A stretch of DNA of 18,889 bases from JAWKTM01 sp041399085 (lineage in GTDB: Bacteria; Planctomycetota; Planctomycetia; Pirellulales; Pirellulaceae): contig JAWKTM010000099.1 in the NCBI GenBank assembly GCA_041399085.1, positions 1-18,889 of the forward strand, written 5' to 3'. This document shows positions 7,056 to 14,052 of this stretch, piece by piece. The translations under genes were made by a program, and so were the position numbers. Every line of letters begins with the position of its first letter. Within the stretch, counting starts at the first letter, position 1. The notes beneath the pieces were generated by a model that saw nothing but the letters and a program-made list of their open reading frames with translations, did not search any database and had not been told where the DNA came from.

Positions 7056-8564
7056 CTATTCGACCCGAACGGCTACGCCGCCGATGTCGACCAGATCCAA
7101 AGCGTTGGGATTCAACTCAACCGGAGCGGCCGGGGCGACTGGTTCCGTCAGCTCTGTTTCGACAACTACCGGGGCGGCAACTGGCTGAGTCGCGGCCGGG
7201 GCCGTCTCAGCGACCGGCGCGGCTTCGACCGGTTGGACCGCCGACACCGCACCGTTTTGAGCGGCCGCCGCGGGAACTTCCACGATCGTGATCTCATCCC
7301 GCTTCAGCATCGCGACGTTGTTCACTTCGTTCGCCTCGGGCAACTCGTCGAAGCTGTCGATCGCCACGACCAGCATGTCGAACGGCAGATTCGCTTGCGG
7401 GCCCATCGCCATCGCGGTGGGAGGCAACTCGATTTGAGCCACGGCCGCTTCGCCCGGACCGATCGCGGTCACGTCGATGGTGACGGTCGGCGAAGTCTCG
7501 TCGATCTCGCCCCACACGGCGACTAGCGAAATGCGGAAGTGTTCGATCGCGGCCGGGCTGTTGTTGCGGAACGTGACGGCGTAAACCGGTTCGTTCTGTG
7601 GCGTCGCATCGGCGGCTAGTTCCACGTTCAGCAGTTCGAGATCGCCGACCGGTTGCGGCGCGACGACGGTTTCGACAGCCGGGATGCAGCCGACTTCCAC
7701 CCAGATCGGATCGACGCAGTGCGGTTGCGGCTTGTGCCAGCACTTGTGCACCAACAGGTCGACCACGTGCTTGCAGTGCCAGTTGTCATACTTTTTGCAA
7801 TTGTTGACGATGCCGTGGTTGTCAACGCCGATGCCGATGACATTCTTGCCGCCGTTGTTGTTGCCACCGTTATGGTTGCCAACTCCGATGGCGATTCCGC
7901 CCAGCACTTTGCCCAAGTCAACTTTGCCGCCGCCCTTTTTGCCGAAGTCGACGATGCCGGTGAACTTGCCCGAGTCGATCTTGCCCGTTTGACCACCGCG
8001 GTTGCCGTTCTGTGTGACGATCTTGCCGACGTTGCCGGGCAGATTGTTCAGAATCGTTTGGCCGTTGAACTTTTGAGTCGGCACGTTCTTCGTCTGGCCG
8101 CCCGGGATTTGGCGAGTGACGTTGGACAGTGGCGAATTGCCGCCGATCTGACGAATCGTGTTGGGCAGCGACTGCTTGATGCCGTTCAAGCTGGGCTGGT
8201 TCGTGATCTGTCGTGTGACGCCCTGCGTGATATTTCGCGTGACGCCTTGGGTGATGTTTCGCGTGACCGAGTTGCCGGAGACTTTCGAGCCGAACGAATT
8301 GCCGTTGATCGTTTGCGTCCGAACGGAGCTGGGCAAGCGATTGTTGAACGAACCGCTGTTGATCGTGCGATTCGAGGAGGAATTGTTGAACGAACCGCCG
8401 TTGAAGGACCGTGAGCTGCTGGAATTCGACGAGCCGCCTCGCGATCCGCCGACCGAAAAACCGCCTACCGAGAATCCCTTGCCGGCGAATGCGTTGCTGG
8501 CTCCAGCCATCAGCGTGATTCCGAGCACGACCAGCAGCGTCCAGTGTTGGAATTGACGTTTCAT
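7056..8564 (-). CDS. Secreted low-complexity protein with a CARDB-like domain
   Basis: A 502-residue protein with a Sec signal peptide (residues 1-27, cleavage after ANAFA). Residues about 28-255 are Gly/Ser/Asn-rich and repetitive, including SFNGGSFNN and the near-tandem GVTRNITQ units. A short Cys/His-rich segment follows (C256, C264, C275, C283, C293). Residues about 308-430 look like a CARDB domain, an Ig-like adhesion fold: strands around LLNVELAAD and VYAVTFRNNSP, ending with the typical DELPEANEVNN. The tail (431-490) is Ala/Pro/Val-rich and may be a linker. It is likely a surface or envelope adhesion protein; the function is inferred. The start has GGGAG about 8 bases upstream. It ends before the terminator at 6976-7003. 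Confidence 0.85.
   Translation of the reverse strand: MKRQFQHWTLLVVLGITLMAGASNAFAGKGFSVGGFSVGGSRGGSSNSSSSRSFNGGSFNNSSSNRTINSGSFNNRLPSSVRTQTINGNSFGSKVSGNSVTRNITQGVTRNITQGVTRQITNQPSLNGIKQSLPNTIRQIGGNSPLSNVTRQIPGGQTKNVPTQKFNGQTILNNLPGNVGKIVTQNGNRGGQTGKIDSGKFTGIVDFGKKGGGKVDLGKVLGGIAIGVGNHNGGNNNGGKNVIGIGVDNHGIVNNCKKYDNWHCKHVVDLLVHKCWHKPQPHCVDPIWVEVGCIPAVETVVAPQPVGDLELLNVELAADATPQNEPVYAVTFRNNSPAAIEHFRISLVAVWGEIDETSPTVTIDVTAIGPGEAAVAQIELPPTAMAMGPQANLPFDMLVVAIDSFDELPEANEVNNVAMLKRDEITIVEVPAAAAQNGAVSAVQPVEAAPVAETAPAATQPVAAPVVVETELTEPVAPAAPVELNPNALDLVDIGGVAVRVE
8203..8274 (-). repeat. 24-bp tandem repeat inside the CARDB gene
   Basis: Three 24-base units (8203-8226, 8227-8250, 8251-8274) share the core GTGATnTnTCGnGTGAC and encode the repeated protein unit TRNITQGV (protein residues about 97-120). 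The 24-base, 8-residue period keeps the reading frame, so copy number can change without breaking the protein. Confidence 0.75.
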
Positions 8565-8941
8565 TGTTTGACTCCCGTGCGATTGGTTGGGTGTGGGTCG
8601 CGAGTCGTCAGTCGCCTCGCCTCTGTGCTAAGCGACGGCGCGAGCCGGATGTTACGAACTTTTTTCAAGCCCCGGCGGTGTCGGTCCGAGTGGCGGTTTT
8701 CCCAGGTGTTTCGCGATTCCGCCGATGCAGCGTCGGGCAAATCGATGGGGAGCATTCCCGGCTGTGCCAAGAAACGACGCAACCCGGCGTCGTTGGCAAC
8801 GCCGGGCTGGCCGTGAGTATGTTTGTGCCCCGGAGAGAGCGGCTGTGCCTGGGTTCGGAGCGAAGCGAAGCCCCCAGACTCACGTCTGGAGGCTCTTGTT
8901 GGTCGGGCTTTGCCACCCGAAAGCTCCGTGGTCGCGAACCA
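8565..8941. other. Intergenic region without a gene
   Basis: No credible gene is visible; open plus-strand frames across it look like shadows of the neighbouring minus-strand genes. It should hold the CARDB gene promoter near 8565-8700. Two hairpins are present: CCCGGCGT/ACGCCGGG at 8783-8806, and one at 8870-8893 listed separately. Confidence 0.55.
8870..8893 (-). terminator. Possible terminator hairpin after the Tyr/Cys-rich gene
   Basis: GCCCCCAGAC (8870-8879) pairs with GTCTGGAGGC (8884-8893) with one mismatch and a 4-base loop, 48 bases past the stop at 8942. On the minus strand it is followed by TTCGCTTCGC rather than a true U-tract, so it may be a weak terminator or an mRNA 3'-end stabiliser. 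Confidence 0.45.
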
Positions 8942-9325
8942 CTAGTAGCAGCCCCAGTACGACACGTAGCACGGCGAGTACGTTTGCACGTAGGTCACCG
9001 GGCGATAGCAGTACAGCGGTTGGTAGTAGGTGTAGCACGGCGAGTAGCAGTTGTAGCTGTAGCCGTAGTTGTAACCCCAACCGCAGTGCCGATAGCCGAA
9101 CCGGCGGAAGCAGGCTTCGATCGCTTGGTCCGAATTCTCGCCGGCATTGGAAGCCAGAGCGTCGACATCCAGGCCGTCCAGGCTGGCGTCTTCGATCGCG
9201 ATCTGGGCGTCTTGAATCGAGCTGGCATCCAACTTGGCCACTTGGCCGAACAGATCGTCTTCGGCCATCACGCTGGTGGCAATCAACAACATCGGAACAA
9301 CGGCGAGCACCAATTTCTTCAACAT
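8942..9325 (-). CDS. Small secreted Tyr/Cys-rich protein
   Basis: A 127-residue protein: signal peptide (MLKKLVLAVVPMLLIATSVMA, cleavage about residue 21), then an acidic segment to about residue 72 (DDLFGQVAKLDASS, EDASLDGLDVDAL), then a Tyr/Cys-rich tail from about 73. The tail has 16 Tyr between residues 78 and 127, and the protein has 7 Cys (72, 81, 93, 97, 106, 119, 126). YSPCY occurs twice (94-98, 116-120). No family is recognised with certainty; similar YxC-type short exported proteins occur in planctomycetes, which have unusual cysteine-rich envelopes. Disulfide or dityrosine cross-linking in the envelope is an inference. The start at 9325 is fixed by GAGGAG just upstream (about 9332-9337) and by the signal peptide; the frame is open to 9505. 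Confidence 0.82.
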   Translation of the reverse strand: MLKKLVLAVVPMLLIATSVMAEDDLFGQVAKLDASSIQDAQIAIEDASLDGLDVDALASNAGENSDQAIEACFRRFGYRHCGWGYNYGYSYNCYSPCYTYYQPLYCYRPVTYVQTYSPCYVSYWGCY

Positions 9326-9561
9326 CGCAAAACTCCTCGAATCGGCAGCTTGGTTGGTTCTTGGAAAGCCGCGAGTCTGCCGCGTGTCGCGTCTTTCCTG
9401 ATTTGTCACTAACCAACCAAGCGACGATCCGCGGCCGTTGTTACCGATGCGAAAAAGTTTTTGAAGCCATGCGACCAAGTAAAGAAAGACCGCAACGTCT
9501 AACAAGTCCCGCTCGCGTCCAGCGATTTTGAGAGCACAACGCGCCGAAGCGGTTCGCAGCT
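9326..9561. promoter_or_regulatory. Intergenic region upstream of the Tyr/Cys-rich gene
   Basis: The 236-base gap between the PDZ gene stop and the Tyr/Cys-rich gene start should hold the latter's promoter. Apart from an A/T-rich patch at about 9449-9465 and the ribosome binding site near 9332-9337, I see no defined element and no clear terminator for the PDZ gene. Confidence 0.4.
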
Positions 9562-10149
9562 CTACTGAAGCTCGTCGTCGTCGCGATTAGCTTCCAGGCC
9601 GCGCGGCGATCGCTCGCGGTCCCGTTCCCGATACAGTTGAGCTCGGGGCGTCAGCCGCACGTCGACGTTGACCAGGCGGTTGTCGCGATGATTGTGTACG
9701 AGCAGCAACACTTCGCCGCGCGAATTGGCGCGCAATTGCAACTCATCACCCAGATCGTATGTCGTTCGATTGACGCGACCGACTTGGTAGCCGTCGACCG
9801 TGATGATGACGTCGTCACGTTCGAGTCCCGCGCGAGCCGCCGCCGTGCCCGGCACAACTCGCGTGATGAGCACGCCCTTGGAAGTCGATTCCGCGTACAC
9901 GCCCAACAGCCAATCGCGATTCGGACGCGGTGGCAAGTACTGCGGCGCGATGCGGGCGTCTCCGTCGCGTTCGGCCGCAGGTCGTCGTTGCCGTTCGCCG
10001 TCATCACCACCGCGCTCGCGGCGTTCAACGCGATCCTTCGGCGGCTCGGAGCTCGGCGCGTTGGGACGCTGCCCGATGGAAGCCGTTGTAAGAACGGCAA
10101 TCGCAGCCAGAGTCGTAAGTCCAGTTAATGCTTTACGAATTATGAACAT
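9562..10149 (-). CDS. Secreted PDZ-domain protein
   Basis: A 195-residue protein with a signal peptide (MFIIRKALTGLTTLAAIAVLTTASIG, cleavage near residue 26). A charged, probably disordered linker follows (about 30-75: Arg/Glu/Asp-rich ERRERGGDDGERQRR). One PDZ domain covers about 80-168: WLLGVYAES, then GVLITRVVPGTAAARAGLERDDVIITVDG, the classic carboxylate-loop and helix pattern. PDZ domains bind C-terminal peptides, often next to a protease, but no protease domain is present here. The tail (170-195) is again highly charged. The ATG at 10149 is chosen for the leader; the frame is open to 10557, and the ribosome binding site is weak (GAAGAA). It is divergent from xisH. Confidence 0.85.
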   Translation of the reverse strand: MFIIRKALTGLTTLAAIAVLTTASIGQRPNAPSSEPPKDRVERRERGGDDGERQRRPAAERDGDARIAPQYLPPRPNRDWLLGVYAESTSKGVLITRVVPGTAAARAGLERDDVIITVDGYQVGRVNRTTYDLGDELQLRANSRGEVLLLVHNHRDNRLVNVDVRLTPRAQLYRERDRERSPRGLEANRDDDELQ

Positions 10150-10241
10150 TTCTTCAGTCCTTGGTCGCGGTGGATGGGATGTTAAGGAAGCAGCGCGCGG
10201 AGATTGATACAATAGTTTGCTCGGCCGCGAACAGCGTGCCG

Positions 10242-10260
10242 ATGCTCGACGATCGAGCAT
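10242..10260. promoter_or_regulatory. Perfect palindrome upstream of xisH (operator candidate)
   Basis: ATGCTCGA (10242-10249) and TCGAGCAT (10253-10260) form perfect 8-bp arms around CGA, 60 bases before the xisH start and 92 bases before the PDZ start on the other strand. The spacing fits a dimeric repressor operator controlling one or both divergent genes. A short RNA hairpin is also possible. Confidence 0.45.
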
Positions 10261-10320
10261 TCGTTCGGTAGATTCGTGCCGCTCGGCTACCGGTATTAAT
10301 CGCCCGCAAGGAGCATAGCA

Positions 10321-10755
10321 TTGGGAACTCGCGATATAATTCACGACCCCGTTAAACGCGCGTTGATCAAAAGCGGATGGGAGATAACTGCTGATCCATT
10401 GGTAATCGACTATGATGACTTGATGGTTTTCGCCGACCTCGCGGCGGATCGGCCGCTGGCCGCACAGCGAGGAACGGAACGCATCGCGGTTGAGATCAAA
10501 AGCTTCGTCGGCATGTCGGCGGTTCGCGATTTTGAATTCGCTATCGGACAATACCAACTCTATCGCAGCTTACTGGAAGTTACAGATCCGGCGAGAATGC
10601 TGTTCCTCGCGGTCAGCGAAGCAATATTTGCGGAGTTTTTTGAACGTCCAGCGATTCGTTTGGTTGTTCGCAGGTACCAGATTGCGTGTATTTCGGTTGA
10701 CGTTGAACGAGAGGAAGTTGTGCGATGGATAGATTGGAGAAATATCGAACCTTAA
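10321..10755 (+). CDS. xisH: XisH family protein (fdxN-element excision controlling factor type)
   Basis: A 144-residue protein matching XisH across its full length: MGTRDIIHDPVKRALIKSGW, then FADLAADRPLAAQRGTERIAVEIKSFVG, then FEFAIGQYQLYRSLLE, and the C-terminal VVRRYQIACISVDVEREEVVRWID. The D39 ... E58-I-K60 pattern resembles a PD-(D/E)XK nuclease core; whether it cuts DNA is not shown. In Nostoc, XisH works with XisI and XisF in excising the fdxN element, but many copies stand far from any such element and their role is open. The start is a rare TTG at 10321 with AAGGAG (10308-10313) 7 bases upstream. Base composition is about 51% GC by hand count over 10321-10740, below the flanking genes, suggesting horizontal transfer. 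The downstream xisI overlaps it by 31 bases, as is usual for this pair. Confidence 0.93.
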   Translation: MGTRDIIHDPVKRALIKSGWEITADPLVIDYDDLMVFADLAADRPLAAQRGTERIAVEIKSFVGMSAVRDFEFAIGQYQLYRSLLEVTDPARMLFLAVSEAIFAEFFERPAIRLVVRRYQIACISVDVEREEVVRWIDWRNIEP

Positions 10756-11074
10756 TTATGTCGCATCTCTCCAGTTTGGCCGATTTGGTTAGGAGGCAGC
10801 GACCGCCCGAGCAGACCGGGGTGGATTGCGAATGCGCATTGACGAACGGCGAGATCAGTACCTGTTGTTGAAGATCGGTTGGGCCGGTGGTCGCCGTGTA
10901 CGAGCAACGACACTTCACGTTCGCATTCGCAACGAACGGATTTGGATTGAGGAGGATATGACCGAAGAGGGGCTGGCCGCCCAACTGTTGCGTGATGGTG
11001 TTCCCCCATCAGACATCGTGCTGGCTTTCCAACCGCCAAGCAATCGTAGACACACGGAATTCGCAGTCGTCTGA
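10725..11074 (+). pseudogene. xisI: XisI family protein, split by an apparent -1 frameshift
   Basis: The ATG at 10725, inside the end of xisH, starts MDRLEKYRTLIMSHL, a typical XisI beginning. This frame ends at TGA 10869-10871 after 48 residues (last matching part about GVDCE, residue 36). The rest of XisI is in another frame: from ATG 10832 it reads MRIDERRDQYLLLKIGW ... HVRIRNERIWIEEDMTEEGLAAQLL, then GVPPSDIVLAFQPPSNRR and TEFAVV, stopping at 11074. Joining the two near 10830-10835 by a -1 shift restores a full-length XisI of about 116 residues. Explanations: a one-base deletion, a sequencing error, or two separately translated halves (GGGGTGG at 10818-10824 lies just before ATG 10832). 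No classic slippery heptamer is seen at the junction. Confidence 0.85.
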
Positions 11075-11273
11075 CAAAGCTTGCGTGCGGCCCCCTTCGT
11101 CGCGGCGAATGCTTGGCGAATAATGGAGTGGTGGATTCGTGTCGAGGGATGTCAATCGTTCCTAGTCCGTCAGGCGCCAACGAGAGCTGACGTTGAATTT
11201 CCGACCAATCCCCGACTAGGAGCATGCCGGACGCGTACATGCTCCGGTCGACAATCCCACATTACCAAGGCGG
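11075..11273. other. Convergent intergenic region
   Basis: A gap of 199 bases between the xisI stop and the stop of the DUF1598-like gene. I find no clear terminator, repeat or gene; the minus-strand frames here are low in credibility. It may mark the right edge of the transferred xisHI segment, but no direct repeats or integrase site are visible. Confidence 0.4.
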
Positions 11274-13019
11274 TTAGTCCCACCACCAAGCGTCGCGTGG
11301 AAGCGACTTGGGCGTCGAGCCGTTACGTTCGGCTGGCATGATGCCGTAGGTGTCCGGCTTGATCGCGTCGCGGGTCACCAGCAACGAGGGCTGAACCGAG
11401 ACGCCGCCGCTCGCGCCAGCAATGAAGCGCCGCTGATCGACCGCGCGATGACTAACGACGGTCGTCACTTCGCGCGGCGCGACGCCCAACGATACGGGGC
11501 AACGCGACTCGTCGAGCAAGTGCGTCATTTGCCAATCGACCGAGCCGGGCAAATCTTCGACGCGCAACAGCGCGGCGATCAACGACAACTCGAACACATT
11601 CCGCAGCTCGGCGTAGACCGGGTACTTGGCCGCCAGCTTTTCGAACTCCGCCGTGAATCCGCGGGCGAATCGCGACGCGAACTCATCCGACTTGCCGGTA
11701 TGCGTTCGCTGTCCCAGGTTGTCGAGCAGTTCATTCTCGCTGAGCACTCTCACAACCGAGCCCGACAACGAGTAGGCGTCGCGCTGCTGGGTTGTCGTCA
11801 ACGACGCTTGATTCAAAGTGAACCACCAACGCAACATGCTCATGTCGCTGGGCGTCTTGCCGGCGTCGATCAACATATCGAGGTAGCTGGCCACGCCGAG
11901 CGTTCCGTTTTCCAATCCCATGCCGACCAACTTCATTCGGTAGTCGGCTTCGACCAATACGCGAGCCGCGTGAGTTCGCGGGTCGATGCCGAAAACTTCG
12001 ATGTCCTGCTGGCCGAGGTTGTCGCGAAGTTGCTCGAGCCACTGGTCACGTTGGCCAGGCCGCAGCGGCTTGGAGGCGGACGTTTCCAAAAACGATTTGG
12101 TACGAGCCAGATTCGCCACGCGTGGCTCGATCGAGCAACCAAACTTCGGCTGCCGGCCGTAGGCGTGTCGCAGCGTGACCAGCAGATCGTCCAGTTGCAA
12201 CACGGGCTGGCCATCGTCCGCGCCGACCAATCGCCCTTCGTGATCCTCGCGCCAATCGCCGGCCGGTCCGGCGAGCACGATGTCACCGGTTTCCGGGTAA
12301 ACGAAGACATAACGGACGCGGCGAAGTCCGGCGAGCGCTCGCATCTCGTCGTCGGCCGATTCGCCCGCGGCCCATTTCAACTGAAGCTGTTTTTCCAACC
12401 GCGTCAGCGAAACTTTGCGAAGCGGCGATCGGCGTCGAACGTCGCCAGTTTCGGCCGTCTCGTGCCGAGCCGCTTCGCGCAAGTCGGCCAGCGGCAGGCC
12501 CGTGGCGACGATCGTGGTTCGCTTCATCAATCCGTTCGGGTCGACCATCACACCGCCAGCAAACTCGGCGATCGCGCCGGGCCCGCCAACCGCGTCCCAG
12601 GAATCGGGAGCGACCGTGGTTTGCAGCAGTTCAATCAGCGGCTCGAAGTCGGCCATCGCCGCTCCGCCCCGCGCGAAAGGCGTGGCGCCGGCCGAGCGAA
12701 CTTGCTGCGCCGCCGCGGCTCGGGCCGATTCGTCGGAAAGATCGGCCAAGCTGCCCAGCGCCGCTCGACGCGCTCCGGCGCGGGCTTGCGCCGCCGCGAC
12801 TTGTGCGAGCAACCGATCGCGAGCCGCCGGCTCGGTCGCTTGCCGAGCCATCCGCTGAGCGACGCCGAACTCGCCGGCTTGCAAATGTTCGTTGAAGCGT
12901 TGCTCCGGCGCGTCTTGAGCTTGAACAAGATTCGTTGTCGCGAGCAGAACCGCGACGGTTGCGCTTAGAAAGAGAAGATTCGCGCAGCGTCGGACGAGAG
13001 TCGCGTGAGACATGTCCAC
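11274..13019 (-). CDS. Large secreted protein, DUF1598-like (planctomycete)
   Basis: A 581-residue protein with a signal peptide (about residues 1-34: LLFLSATVAVLLATTNLVQAQ). An Ala-rich helical segment follows (about 35-110: EQRFNEHLQAGEFGVAQRMARQA, QVAAAQARAGARRAALG), perhaps TPR-like. The mixed alpha/beta main part contains MVDPNGLMKR, VRYVFVYPETGDIVLAGPAGDW and DIEVFGIDPRTHAARVLVEADYRMKLVGMGLE. These fit my recollection of the planctomycete DUF1598 family; no enzymatic residues are apparent and its role is unknown. Adjacent GTG (13019) and ATG (13013) codons are possible starts: GGGAAC precedes the first and GAGGTGG precedes the second. It has its own upstream gap of 232 bases and is probably a separate transcription unit. 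Confidence 0.85.
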   Translation of the reverse strand: MDMSHATLVRRCANLLFLSATVAVLLATTNLVQAQDAPEQRFNEHLQAGEFGVAQRMARQATEPAARDRLLAQVAAAQARAGARRAALGSLADLSDESARAAAAQQVRSAGATPFARGGAAMADFEPLIELLQTTVAPDSWDAVGGPGAIAEFAGGVMVDPNGLMKRTTIVATGLPLADLREAARHETAETGDVRRRSPLRKVSLTRLEKQLQLKWAAGESADDEMRALAGLRRVRYVFVYPETGDIVLAGPAGDWREDHEGRLVGADDGQPVLQLDDLLVTLRHAYGRQPKFGCSIEPRVANLARTKSFLETSASKPLRPGQRDQWLEQLRDNLGQQDIEVFGIDPRTHAARVLVEADYRMKLVGMGLENGTLGVASYLDMLIDAGKTPSDMSMLRWWFTLNQASLTTTQQRDAYSLSGSVVRVLSENELLDNLGQRTHTGKSDEFASRFARGFTAEFEKLAAKYPVYAELRNVFELSLIAALLRVEDLPGSVDWQMTHLLDESRCPVSLGVAPREVTTVVSHRAVDQRRFIAGASGGVSVQPSLLVTRDAIKPDTYGIMPAERNGSTPKSLPRDAWWWD

Positions 13020-13105
13020 CTCTGTTCCCGTTTATCACCCCTGGTTCGTTTAGAGTCGCATAATGGGCGAGGCGGTGTCAAGCGCGAGCGGGAAAATATC
13101 CCGTG

Positions 13106-13123
13106 CGCGAGGATGGTCTCGCG
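13106..13123. other. Short hairpin in the gap upstream of the DUF1598-like gene
   Basis: CGCGAG (13106-13111) and CTCGCG (13118-13123) form a 6-bp stem with a 6-base loop. There is no U-tract on either strand, so it is not a convincing terminator; a protein-binding dyad or chance is possible. Confidence 0.3.
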
Positions 13124-13190
13124 GGGCTGGGGAAGAAGTGATTGGGGGATCGCGCTGTGTGGAAGGTTGGAGCCGTTGGGAAAACGAAGA

Positions 13191-13220
13191 GAAAGCGGCG
13201 ATGAATCGCCGCACTCCAAA
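13191..13220. repeat. REP-like palindromic repeat (copy of 6903-6932)
   Basis: Thirty bases, from GAAAGCGGCGAT to CACTCCAAA, are the exact reverse complement of 6903-6932. An internal dyad (GCGGCGAT/ATCGCCGC) can fold. It lies 31 bases past the stop of the minus-strand gene at 13252, where it might act as a 3'-end hairpin, though no U-tract follows. Confidence 0.8.
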
Positions 13221-13251
13221 AAGGAAACGCGTCGATGCAATGAGTCAATGA

Positions 13252-14013
13252 CTACTGCTCTTCGGACTTCGCGCCGCCCTCTTCCTTCGGACGATCGCCT
13301 TCGGCTCGCGGTCGCGTCGGTTTTTCCGCCGGCAATCCCAGCGTTTGGCCGCCGCTGATTTCCATGCGTTGCGCGATAATTTGTGATGGTTGCATCGGAT
13401 TGGCCCATCCCGAAACGGCGACTCGATCGCCCACTTGCAGCAACCGCCAGTCATTCACCGAGATGGACACCGCTGCGTCCTCCGCCACATCCACCTGCAT
13501 CATCGTCGGCCCGGCGGCCACATACAGCTTGCCGTTTTTCATGCCCGTGACTCGGCCGGCCACGCGGTAGCCGGTCAGCTCCTCGGTCGGCTTACGTTCG
13601 TCGACATCCGCGAACAAATCCTTGGCCCCCAAGCCGGCCTCCGGAAACACGCCCAACCGATCTTCCTCGGCTGGCGGTTGGTTCCGCGCGGGAGGCTTCG
13701 GCGTGAACACTTCCAATCGCGAAAGCGGCTCGGCCACATTCCCCTTGGAATCGAACCGACCGCTAAACCGCACGATCATGCCGGGCTTGAGAAACCCGAT
13801 CGTCGCTTGGCCGTTGTAATTCACATACTGCGTCCGGTCGGGCAACTTGATCAGATACTGATCGCCCGCGTCGTTCACCACGTGGATGATGTTGCCTCGC
13901 ATCGCTTTGACCGTGCCGGCCGCATCGGCGTTCGGCTGCATCGGGTTCTGTTGAGCCACGGCGGTCGCGCCGCAAGTTGCCACGGCCACCATTACGATCG
14001 CAAGCCACTTCAT
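13252..14013 (-). CDS. Secreted protein with two predicted beta-barrel-like modules, function unknown
   Basis: A 253-residue protein with a signal peptide (MKWLAIVMVAVATCGATAVAQ). I do not recognise a named family. Two segments resemble each other: about 32-105 (GTVKAMRGNIIHVVNDAGDQYLIKLP, then FLKPGMIVRFSGRFDSKGN) and about 150-225 (GRVTGMKNGKLYVAAGPTMMQVDVA, then LLQVGDRVAVSGWANPMQPSQIIAQRMEI). Both have the strand-turn-strand then 'GD/M-x-V-x-x-SG' layout of OB-fold-like proteins. A Pro/acidic linker separates them, and the tail (PRAEGDRPKEEGGAKSEEQ) is charged and disordered. AGGAAG sits about 8 bases upstream of the ATG. Only 39 bases separate it from the radical SAM gene, so it is likely in the same operon. 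Confidence 0.8.
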   Translation of the reverse strand: MKWLAIVMVAVATCGATAVAQQNPMQPNADAAGTVKAMRGNIIHVVNDAGDQYLIKLPDRTQYVNYNGQATIGFLKPGMIVRFSGRFDSKGNVAEPLSRLEVFTPKPPARNQPPAEEDRLGVFPEAGLGAKDLFADVDERKPTEELTGYRVAGRVTGMKNGKLYVAAGPTMMQVDVAEDAAVSISVNDWRLLQVGDRVAVSGWANPMQPSQIIAQRMEISGGQTLGLPAEKPTRPRAEGDRPKEEGGAKSEEQ

Positions 14014-14052
14014 TGCATGCTTCCTATTCGGTTAAAGATGAAACGCGTTCCG

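Noticed and set aside
6909..7526. 205-residue plus-strand frame
   Set aside because: Starts inside the palindromic repeat, crosses the terminator at 6976-7003, and is antisense to the CARDB gene.
8203..8274. Possible CRISPR-like array
   Set aside because: Units are contiguous without spacers and in frame with a coding repeat; no cas genes.
8564..9531. Overlapping plus-strand frames of 268-282 residues
   Set aside because: They cover an intergenic gap and run antisense to the Tyr/Cys-rich gene, which has a leader and a GAGGAG site.
10830..10840. Programmed -1 frameshift in xisI
   Set aside because: No X-XXY-YYZ slippery site or obvious downstream stem at the junction, so programmed shifting is not claimed, only an apparent frame break.
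11448..12968. 506-residue plus-strand open frame
   Set aside because: Lies fully antisense to the DUF1598-like gene, is rich in Arg/Gln/His, and has no leader or domain. GC-rich codon use on the other strand produces such shadows.
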